NCBI RefSeq assembly: GCF_014356525.2
Contig: NC_052518.1
Span: 33,874,017-33,938,016 of the forward strand
From: Nilaparvata lugens
Taxonomy: Eukaryota; Arthropoda; Insecta; Hemiptera; Delphacidae
Direction of reading: 5' to 3'
Length of the DNA: 64,000 nt
Part shown: one piece after another, positions 24,901 to 36,900 of the stretch
Layout: every line of letters starts with the position of its first letter
Position numbering within the stretch: position 1 is the first letter of the stretch
The notes under the pieces: generated by a model
Databases searched by the model: none
Told to the model about the DNA's origin: nothing
What the model saw: the letters and a program-made list of their open reading frames with translations, nothing else
Made by a program: the position numbers and the translations under genes

Positions 24901-27900
24901 GTGCGCAAAGTTCCTCTGCTGCACTCAAGAAGACATTCCGCCCTCGCCTACAGCTCGGGCGTAAACGTTTCTTTCGGTGCAGCAAACTGTCACTTTGCGC
25001 ACTAGTTGCACAAATAACTATTTTCAATTCATTTCATTTGTTTTTCTTCTAATCTTGTGAAAGTTTCGTTGCATAGCATATAAGCTTTGTTCACACCAAG
25101 CTCTCTCACTCTGGAAAGTAAATGTCTGAGGGCAGATATATCCGCAGAGTTCATGTTCACAGCCAAATCATATGTGGACCGACAGAGTCACAGCAAGTTA
25201 TTCTCGCTTTATTCTCAGTTCTAAATACAAATTGTCAGCTCCTTTTTCAGTACAAATAGGTACGATTTATTGTTTGGATAGTTCCTACTATGAGTAATCC
25301 AGATTATTATTTGGTAAAACTAATTTCATGATCTTTAAAGGTTTGTGTAATAGATGATAGGTTATTCAGATCATGTATTAGATATTAATAGTATTGAGAT
25401 TTATTAAAGATTGTTAATTAATTTGTAAGAGGCACGGCTTAGAGCCGAATCCGTTTTTTACGATATTTTGAAAATATTCTTCTCATTTCATTATAAGAAT
25501 ATTGTTATATCATTTTGAAAATTTACTATGCAAAGATAACATCATGAATAGATTGATCGGTTTTTTAAACACAATAAGCAGAATTAGAAGAGAAGATTAA
25601 TCTATGAAGTTTTAATCCAAAGTTCTTAGATTATTATCAGCATAGTTTCATTCCTCCAATGTTAAAATGATGATTCACGAAGTAAATAAATCATTCACCT
25701 TCTTCAATATGATATCGATGTATCCAGAGATGAGTTGCAGGATTTGCTCGGCTTCTTGAGTTTGTACCGAGTAGTACTGATCTGAATAGTCTCCAAAGTC
25801 GAGAGTGAAGGTATTGGGAGAAGCTCCCCATCGACGCACAGTGGTCAACGGCCATGTTTTCAATATTTCCTTGGTTCTTTCATCTAAACGAAGAACTGAG
25901 TCTTTTGTCACACCCAGAAGACGCGGAACAAGTTTGTTCTTTCCTTTCATCTTTTCCTGAAGCCGAAACAAATATGAAATGAAAAACAAATAAAAAATAC
26001 ATATGTAAACATTAAGTACATATCCTTTATTATTAAACATCATTCATGTGCATGACAACGTTTCTCTGTTATGGTTGTAATGTAATAAACAAAATTGAGT
26101 GATAAGTAGATCCGATTAATGGAAAATGTATCAGTTCATATTAGTGAGTTGTGCATCAAGGAACTAAAGTCAAACTTTTCTCCCCAAGAGAGCAAAGGCA
26201 AGCCTAACGATGAAAAGATTTTATGCGTGGTGTACTTTCAGTAACAGACATAAACTAATTAAATACTTCTAAGAATGAAATCGACATCTTTTATAAAATT
26301 AACATTTAACAAGGAAACCCGTATTGCCAATCTTAAATTACTTTCGAAAAGAACCTTCTACTGTAAGCAATTCAATTTCAATTTCAATTTATTCACAACA
26401 CACAAAAATACAATGAGTAAAAGCTATATACAACAAAACAATAACAGTAACAATGATATTAACACATTAAAATACAATATTGCTAAAATGATGTGTGCTG
26501 GAAGAAAGAGAGGGAAAATACCTTGCCAACTATGGTTTCCCATGTAATAGGCAGGTAAAGTATAACTGAAAGGGAAGGGTGTGTGATAGGGAAGTGGAAG
26601 AAGGTAGGTAGATAGGCATGGCTGAGGGAAGGGAAGATAGGGTGTGAATTAACGATCCAGGAAACGGTTACAATAATTTAAGATTGAAAAAATAATTGCT
26701 TTTTATCCAATTAATGATTTCCTGCTTAATTTTCTTTGTAATTTTACCATTGTTGAGATGATCCAGAATGTTATTGATAATTATAGTACTTAGATAAATA
26801 AGTTGCCGTTTGATTGGTTCAATATTAGTATTATATATCAAATACTTGAAGTAGGTCTCAAGCGGTAATGTCTATTTAATGAGTTGTTGGTGCATGGAAA
26901 ATTGGTTCTATTTTTTATTAAATATTTAATTACACTTTCAACATATAACTGTCTAACTGTCAAAACCTCGAATTTATAAACTACTTTTTATTACGTATTC
27001 TATGCTTGAAAAATTGCTTGACTTTTTACTATTTTTCAAATATTGGATAACGGTAACTTCTCACTTTCCAACATGGGTCTCCCGTCATTTTATTTTATGG
27101 TTTTATACTAAAATTACATAACAAGGTTTTTTAACATCAAATAAAAAACTATTTCGGCTTCCCATGATGTCTTCTCATCTCTTTATCATCAAAGTGTTTT
27201 TACTGTAGTTTGTTTGAGTATCCTTAGTATCAATCTCTATTCTATTTCATTAGTTACTGTTTCTGTTGGAATCCAGTAGAGATAAGTTCATTATCAAGTT
27301 TACTATCAATCATATAATTTTACATAATAACCAACCTTTACAAGGAAAAACGTCACACCGTACGTTTTCAACGATCTGGCAGTTTTTGTGTAGAGTACTT
27401 TGGCCTCAAGTTCGGAAGAGCCTACGTGTTTTGAATGTTCAATGAAGATTTTCTTTTCAATCCCCTTCACTTTGACATACGACTGTGGAAGAAACTCTTT
27501 CAAGCTGAAACAAAAATAATTCATAATGGAACACAAAAGGGTTTGGTTCATTGTTCTCAGGGTTTGAGAATTGTAACTGTTGAAAGTGTTTGGTGATTGA
27601 TAATTGAAAGAGAAGTAGCTATGACTTACATAGTGAGTTGTGAATTGTGGGTTGTAAATTACAATTCATAAGGTGTTAATGGAATTGGTACTTGCCCTAA
27701 GAAAGATGAACAATGATAATATATTTACAGAACTGTCATGCTAAGTTGCTGAAATACAATTTGAAGCTATGAAAGTAGATAAACATGAAATACATTTTTT
27801 TAGAGTCGAAATAGTTTATATTTCCTTTCGCTTACTCCAGGAATAAGTTACTCATATTAGTGCATAGGTACTTTGAATTTTTAAAAATACATTTTTCGGA

Positions 27901-30900
27901 TTGATTGAAAATAGTATATATTTGTTTTTCTTACTCAAGAAATGGTGGTTTGTGTTTGGCCTCATTGAAATCACCGAATTGAATGTGACTTTGGATACCA
28001 GCCAATTCACAAGCCATCTCCTGTGTTATAGGGTGCGTTCCATCTAGGATGGCATCTCTGGCTTGCACGTAGAGCAAGTTCAGTTGTACCGGATCTCTTG
28101 AGTCAATGTTCTGATCGCTGAAGAAGAATTTACGACGCAAGAGTACTGGCTCTCCTTCATCTATGCCTTGTTCTCTCAACGTTTTGCTCGGGTCCACCCA
28201 GTTCACTAAGAGCAGTAATCAGGAATATTAGAATGAACCACAACAATTGTTTTCCAAGTTACTTTTCCACTCAAAACAAATGAGAATTTGTTCATTATTG
28301 TTACCAACATGTGATTGGAGATAGAGAAGACTATCAGCTAAGGCAACTTGCCTAGCTTATATTACAATACTTTTGTAAAATCAATGACAACTACTGTATG
28401 TCTGTATCCTAAATATTTGGAAAATCTTGTCACAGTTTGCGCCAAAAAATAGGTTAGAGTTCCTGTGTAAACAGCATTTAATAGGTTTTTTTTAAATTAA
28501 TATTTCAATTGTGTTAAAAATACAGGTGGAAGATGTGATACGACAACCTGTACAGAGTATATATTTGTACTATAATATTCAGAAAGTCTGAAGATATCAA
28601 CACACCATAATGAAATGATCGGCACTGACAAATAGGTAAACCTAAATAATTTATTCTTTCAAGTTTTGAAAATAGTGAAATCAAATTTCGAAATAAAACA
28701 CCAACTTGAGTTTTTTACGGACTTAATTATTGAGAACGAATAAACTCAGTTGCACAGTATATTTGGATACATACCTTCATCATCAGTCTTCAATTTCTTA
28801 CGCAGCTGTTCCATTTTCAAATCTCGTTCTTTTTCTTCCTTTTTGCGTTTCAATGTGAGGGTGCCAAAGTTGGGTTTGTTCTCTAAATCATCCTCAGCAC
28901 ATTCTCTTACCAAACTGTATTCGTCATGGTTTGTGATACCTATTTCAAACAGAACAATCTAATCAAAAACCGACATTTCACAAAGTTAATTTATACCACG
29001 CTCAATTCTGACTTTGACATTAACATTTATTTGATCATTACAATAAGAACATTTTGAATCTAATCAGTCACTAATAAGGAAAACGAAACGAACATATCAA
29101 GTTTTTATAAATGAATGACAATCCGAATTCAAACAGATTAATCATGGAAAAGGGCTTGACATCAAAACATCACTAACTAGATTATTCACGAAATATCCAG
29201 GTTTATGAAAATGAATATTTATTTGCACTATAGGTGCACATACAAAATTTATTCATATAAAATAATTGTTCAAGAGGGAATGAGATACTGAAGAAGTCCA
29301 TAAATGCACTTCTTTCTTATTTCTGTAATTAGTCTAGTTCAAATGCATTCATCCGCAATCTTTGAAAGATTTCATTCATTAAACTAAAATGAGATAATAC
29401 ATCTTATGTAAAATGTCACTATTAAAATTTAAAATTGCATCATCATGCCTCAAAATATAATGTTTTATTAATGATTCTAGACATGACCAACCAATTTTAG
29501 TGCAGATGACCACCATGAGATTAGCAACCGGCTGACTGTCGTCGACAAGCATCGTCTTCAAAGTTCCATCCAACATCCTCACCTTCAAAGTTCTCATCTT
29601 CTTTCTGTATTCGAGAAGATCCTGTGAAAAGAGAATCGAAATATGTAAAAAATAGGGATAGTAAATTATGTTAATTTATATTTGCTAGCCGAGACGACAA
29701 GGGCGTTACACCCATCATTCTGCTAGCGCTACCTGGTCGTGGGCTCGAATTCCGACGTAGGCAATGGACGTTTGATCAACTCATAAAATCACCCACGCTT
29801 TTTCCATTACCCACGCACAAGCTAAACGATCATGTGAGCATCATCCTCAATACATTAATAAAATGAACTTATTTCTTAAAATATACAATGAGAATTTAAA
29901 GTAAATAATACTAATAAATATAAATGGCAATGAAAAATATGTTTCTTGTATGTGTCAATAGTTCAAGCGATGTAATGAAGTAGGCTTCAATTATTCTTAT
30001 TGTGCTAGTAATAAGTTAGTAGCTACGTATTCAATATATAAATTATTGTTAGAAAAGACGATTCCTATGTTCTGTATTCCTTTGTTGATTAATCAATTGG
30101 GTGTTATTGCTTTGCTTCTTCTTATTGAGTCGTTTAACATTTGCAAGGAGTCGATTGTACAATTTTGAGGCAAGTTGATTAGAGTATCTTTGATTCGGCT
30201 CTAGATTGTTGTGCATTCGGAATATCACTTGTTTGAAATAAAACTGTCATACGTTATTGAATTGATAAACAGAGTAGCGCAGGAAAACGGGATAAATTAA
30301 TGTTTCAATTAGCACCATTTGTTTTTTGGCACAATAAATTGATGTGAATGCATTGCCATACAATTGAAACGCATGAACCATAGGACTGTTGTGGAACTTG
30401 CACACAAAGGATATTTTGAGAGCCTGATGACCTGATCACTTTCATTGGCTGTAGGAGATTGGCAGTGAGAAGTTGGTGGTATATCGTGTCCTCAATTAGG
30501 GTTTGATTTGGGTGTCGCTTTATGGTGTTTTGTAAATATAGATTTGATCCTGGAAACTGTAAGTATTCTATTGTGCATATTTTAGGAGTCGTAATTGCAG
30601 ATAAAGGTTGCATTTCCGACGGTTCTCAGTGAGATTTTGACAGGTTGACCAATAATGAGTTATTAAATTTACCTTACAGTATATTGCTTTTTCACTGGTT
30701 TGTTTTTCGGGTGGGCCTTTATCGTCTTGATCAGAGTCGTTGAACGGTTGATGTCATTGTGAGAGCGAAAGATAACGGGTTCTATCCAACTGGGCATCAT
30801 TTTCGATTTCCATTTATGCAGCATTCAATTTGCTTTTTGATTATAAATCAAGTACCATAACGTAAATTATTTATATCAAAACACTGAGAGTTTTATAATC

Positions 30901-33900
30901 TATCATTTTAATAAATTTTATCCTTCACCACCTTTATAAGATAGAAACTGAAATTGAAGTACGTTCCATAAACTTTCCTCTTAATAAATTTCATCACCTG
31001 TTCTACCTTTTTGAGTTAAATTCTAAAAATAATTTAAAATTATTTGAGCTTCATACGTTTTTCTCTCTACTTGAAGTTCTTTAAATAGCATTCTTTTTAC
31101 ATTTTAAAGGAAATAGCCTATCTGAAACAAATGCTATAATAATTCATAACAATAAACAGTAGAGGCGAATAATCATAAATCGTCCATAATAGAGCCTAGT
31201 TCATTTGAAAATACTAAACGTGATTAAATTCTAATTTCTCTACACATTTTCTTCTTGTAACAGTTACATCTTCAAACACTTTGAATAGAGAGCTTAATAA
31301 TTTTAAACAATATAGGTGAATTCCATTTCCAACTGAAAACAAAAGAGTATAATAATTCAAAAAACATATGAGTAAATACTGTAATTATAAATCGTTTCAT
31401 AATTGAGATTAATTGGTTGAAAATCCTGAACATATTTTTCACATAGTAGGCTCTTCTACTTGTATTTTCTTTTAAATTTCTGGAAACGCAATCCTGAATT
31501 ATATTCGTTCAATTAATAGAAATCCTTTACCCACTTTCCTATTCTGGCTTTCTCAACTATCATTTCGGCTCGAACCGGCTCATAGCTGTGATTTCAGCTC
31601 ATATTAGCGAACTTATCTTGACTGTATAGTGTTTACTTGATTGCTGAGTGAGCAGGTTGCCGTGTAATTTCTGTAAACGCTGCACCCTGTGACGTTCGCC
31701 TTTGGCCCGGGGTAGGACGAGGCACAGGCGAATTCAACACAATCCACGCTATTCGGAAACTTTATTGAATTTTTCATTCAATAGGTACCTTATTATATGC
31801 CGTAAAGTTGATCTCAGCCTCTCTCAGTCCGTAAATCCTTGTAGCTTCCTATTTCCAATTTCCTATTATAACTTTTCATGTTTTATTTTTTCATGAGACC
31901 TTGAAATTTTCTGAATACATTTGCAATTGAAACATATTTTTAGATCAACTAAATGAATATATTTTTGAGTTCAAATTTACTTAGGTATAATAACAATGAA
32001 GCTCGAAGAAACTACAACAAACACAGGAAATCCTGCCGTACTCTATAAAGACTATACATTTCGAAAGGACAGATCCTCTTCCACAGGTCAATTCATTTGG
32101 CGATGTCTTGTAAAGACCTGTAATGTTGCTTTGCGTACTGAAACAATGCTCTTTTTGGCGCCTGGCCAGAGTCCAAAACATAATCACCCACCTCGTGCAG
32201 CTAATACCTCTAATATGAGGAAGCTTGATGGCTTTCTTTCTCTGACTAATTCTTCATCCCCGGATTAGGAAAGTGATGCCCAGCCCGTTATATTGTCCAA
32301 CTCCATAATTAGTGAAGCTGATTTGTCTTCCACCAATTCATGCATCTTCAATGGAACAAATTCAAGTACCCCCCTAGTTTCACTTTCCCCCTCTGATCCC
32401 AAAATTGACGCTATTGAAAAGGAAGATGAAATAATTGAGTCATTGAGAAAAGAAAATTTAGAACTAAACGAGAAGATGAATACAATGAAGCAGCAATGGA
32501 ATGACCCTATCAACCATTCTATGGACGTTGATAAAAAAATAATGGAGTGCAAAGCGATGGTTGAAAGGGTTCTTAGTGAAAAATCAGAAATGAATAACGA
32601 AGTTGAAACCCTTCAATACAGTCAGTCTCAGATGTTAACAACAATTGAGGTTCTTGAACATGACAATTCTATTCTTACCGCAAAAAATAAGGCCTTTGAA
32701 ATTGAAGTTATGGACCTGAGAAATTTCTATTCACCTGGTGCTACAGTATTAGACGCATCTTTGAATTGTAATGAGATACGATTAGGAAACTCTTTCAATG
32801 CTCTCCAACAGATCACCGACTCATATAGAGAATCAAGTCAGGAAATTGATAATAAGAGAGCGTTGGGGAGTGATAAAAGAAAGAAGTTCAATTCAAGATC
32901 ATATGTACCTAAAATTAGAATTTCAAAAGAAAATGTTTCAATGTCATCTAAGAATGGTAGAAGAGAGTTGAATTCAGGTTCGGATTTAAAAGTCCATCAC
33001 CATGCTAGTAGCCAGGGAAGAAATGTGAGAAAGGAGTTTGACAAGAAATGCAATCACAAAATCTTCTCCTTTGTGAAACCAGGAGCAAAGTTCCAAGATA
33101 TAATACCGGACAATACAGAAACATATGGTGAAAGAGACTTTGTAGTGATACAAGGTGGCACAAACGATCTGGCTAGAAATGAAGCAGAATATGTACTGAT
33201 AGCACTGCGGAAATGTATAACAACTCTCCAAAAAACTAATCTTATTGTTTTTTCCATACCACATCGGCACGACTTAGCAGACTGGTCCTGTGTAAATAAG
33301 GCAATAGCACAAACTAAAGGTGAAATGCAGAGGATATGTGATCGGTTCTCGAATTGTAGTTTTATTGATGTGAGTGGATTCGGAAAGAGATCCCATACCT
33401 CTCACGGACTGCACCTTAATAAGCTTGGGAAGAGATTTGTCAGTGATAGAGAATGTATTGAGAATAGATTGTCAAATTTGGAATCATCTCCATTAACTAC
33501 ACTTCCTTTTTTAGAACAGGAAGTGTAACCGCTAAACTGAACTCTGAGATGCCAAAAAAACAGAGGTTGAAGGGAAGGTTTATTAATGTACAAAATTTTG
33601 ATGCAGCCATTATGACAAATCACCCGTATCTGCTGCACCTGAATATTCAAGGCTTTGTAAGAAATAGGGAGAGCCTTCAAATTTTCCTCCAACAATTTTC
33701 TAAGTGCATCCCTTTTATATGCTTAAACGAACATTGGTTGAGAAATACTAACATTGAACTCCTCAAATCTATACAGGGCTATAATTGTGCGGACTTTTAT
33801 GCAAGAGATTCAGCTGATAGGGGTGGTTCAGCGATTTTGATTAGGGAGGGTGTTGAGTTTATGGCCAGGGATGATCTTAGGGTTTTTTGCAGAGAAAAAG

Positions 33901-36900
33901 TTTTTGAGGCATCTTTTGTTGAAATTCAGAATGATAGATTACTCATTATTTCAGTATACCGAATACCCAGTTATGAGAATGAGGGGGAGTTCCTGGAACT
34001 TCTGGACTCAGTTTTTCATACAATTGAGGTGGGTAAGAAGAGATATGACGACATAATTTTCGCTGCAGATTTTAACATTAATACTCTTGTTGATTCCAGT
34101 GCCTCTAGAGCTCTAATAGAAACTTTCAAGTCATATGGAATGTCACCTAGTTTTCATATACTTTCCCGAATTACAGCTGGATCACAAACCTGTATAGATA
34201 ATGTCTTCACTAGAGTCTCTGATAAAAATAGATCACAGGGATTTGTCTTTAGTGGCTGTTGGTACCAATTGTCAATATTGAAGTGATAAAAATGAGGAAC
34301 TTTTCATTGACAAAAATGAGGGAATTTAGAAAGAGGATTGCAAATTCGTGTTGGGGTTTTGACAAGTTGAACTATGATTCATTCCTTGAAGACTTTCTAC
34401 TCCATGTCTAAGCGGTGTTTAAAATCTCATCAGTTAGAGCGGACAAAAGAAAGGGTTAGATCACTGCAGGAATAGTTGTATCTAGCAAAAGAAAGAGAGA
34501 GCTCCATAAAGTGTTCTTGAATACTCAGGACCCAGTTTTCAAAGCCTATAACAGGACTTACAACAGAATTTTCAAACAAGTAATTTATTTAGCCAAGAGA
34601 AAGTATAATGACCAATTTGTTGTAGAGGCTAATAACAAGTTTGAAGCCATCTGGGATGGGATTTGGTTAAGGCAGAACTTGGTAAAAGTTTGAATGCACC
34701 CAACAACCTCCCTTTTATTGGCGCTTCTCAAAAGCGCCAAACTAATATTACTGACACGCTTGAAAGGGTTGCAGAGGAGTTCAACGATTTCTTTGCCAGT
34801 ATACCCTCCACCTACAGTCGGGTAAGTAATTTAGTATTGGCCTCCAATAATGTTGACAATCTCAACCATTTCAAGTTTAATTTCTCAACGACAACTCCCC
34901 AAAAGGGAGAAAAGCTTATAAGATCCTTGAAAAACAAAAATTCAGCTGGCTGGGATGATATTCCTGTTAAGGTTTTCAGATTTGTGGCTGATATTGTGGC
35001 AGGTAACCTAACAAAATTTCGAAATCAATCCTTCTCTCTAGGAGTATTCCCTAAGAAACTAAGGCTGGCCCTCATTAAGCCAGTGTTTGAAAAAGGTGAT
35101 AAGGAAAATTTCAGCAACTATAGGCCAATATCAATTCTTTCTGCATTCTCTAAACTTTTTGAAAAGGCTGCTAATGAGCAGATCTTCAACTTCCTGCTGA
35201 GGAATGAAATATTAAGTAAGACACAGTTTGGCTTTATTAGGGGACTGAGTACAGAATCCGCTGTCACAAAACTTGTGGACTGTATATCTTTGGAACTTGA
35301 CTCTTCAAAATCAGTATGTGGCTTCATGTGTGATTTGTCAAAAGCGTTTGACTGTGTAGTACATGATATCCTTTAAAAAAATGTAAAAATATGGTTTCTG
35401 GGGCAAGTCTCTGGCATGGTTCGAGTCTTATTTGAGTGACAGGCGGCAATCCACACAGGTTTCTTTGGGTCAGAGCATTTTCAGGTCAAAGTGGGCTCCT
35501 ATAACTGCCGGTATTCCTCAGGGATCAATATTGGGACCGACGTTGTTCATAATATATGTGAATGATATATCAACTTGTACAAATAGACCAGTTTCCCAAT
35601 ATGCAGATGATACTGTCTTCATTCATGATTTCAGGTGCCAATGTTGAAGTTATTTCTCGAAATATCCCACGTGAATTGAAAAATATAGAAACTTGGTTTT
35701 TAGTCAATGGTTTGTCAATGAATCTGAACAAAACAACACTGATGTCTTTCAGATCAACACAATTCACACATAGTAACATCTACTTGAATCACAATCAGAT
35801 TCAGCTAGAGGATGTGGATTCAGTGGAATTCCTGAGTGTGCTACTTGATAGGAACCTGGAATGGGTGGAACACACTAATAGATTGTGTAAAAAGCTGAGT
35901 TCTGCCTGTTTTTCGCTACGGGTACTTAGAGGAGCAATAAGTTTCAAGTCATTGCTATGTGTCTATTATGGATATTTTCCCCATTCCTAAAATATAGTAT
36001 CATTGTTTGGGGAAACTCATCTACACCTGAAAAGGTATTCAAGGTCCAAAAGAGAGCGGTCAGGGTGATCTTTAACAAGCCTCTAACATATAGCTGTCGT
36101 GAGCTTTTCAGGAGAGGAAAACTCCTCACCTTGATCTCTCTTTATATCCTAGAGATATGTACCTATGTTAAGAAAAATACTAAAACTTTCAGCCGCCATG
36201 GAGATTCACATAATTATAAAACCCGCCACTCCAACATGTTTTCTTCTGTAGCTCACAGAACCACTCTCTTTGAAAAGTCGCCACAGTATAGCAGGCCAAA
36301 AATTTATAATTCTCTACCGGCCAACCTAAAGGATTAGGGCATCAGGAATTTCAAAATTAAACTCAGAGATTGACTGGTTGAGAGACTATTTTATTCATTG
36401 GATGAGTTTTATAATTGGACTGCCTAACTATGTCCTGTATGTGATTAAGTAGGCTAAAGCAGGTGTACTAGTCTGAGTGATCTATACGACTGATTTTCCC
36501 GTTTAAACATTTTATTATGGGTTTTTTATCTATATAAGTTGAATGTTGACCCATCCTCTGTCCACTATTGTCGATGTTCAGGACATGATAAAAATCTAAT
36601 CTAATCTAATCTAATCTGTGCGAATATCATGAAGCTGTACAACAATAAATGCTCAAAAGGAAAACATTTAAAACGAAATCACTGCCATTCACAAGATTTT
36701 GTTAAACTGACAATCCCGAGTTTCTATTAAAAGCATAATATCTTTCCGATGTCGTCTTAAAATGTAGAGGGGCCTTTATGGACATTTTCATCATTATTTG
36801 TCCTCACGGAAGGGTAATTTGGATATGTCGATAATTTAGTGAAATCTATGTCTATTTCAATAATTTTTATCCATACAACTGCAGCTCACGAGACAATATT

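Larger units (their letters stand above)
31640..36617 (+). mobile_element. Nearly full-length CR1/jockey-type LINE
   Basis: A GC-richer leader (about 31640-31995), ORF1 (31996-33528, one in-frame stop), ORF2 with endonuclease and reverse transcriptase (33549-36337, several frame shifts), a short 3' UTR, and a 3' end of (AATCT)n at 36592-36617 instead of poly(A). Simple-repeat 3' ends and an esterase-like ORF1 are known in the CR1/L2 group. The 5' border is approximate. Opposite in direction to talin, within intron 2. Confidence 0.85.
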
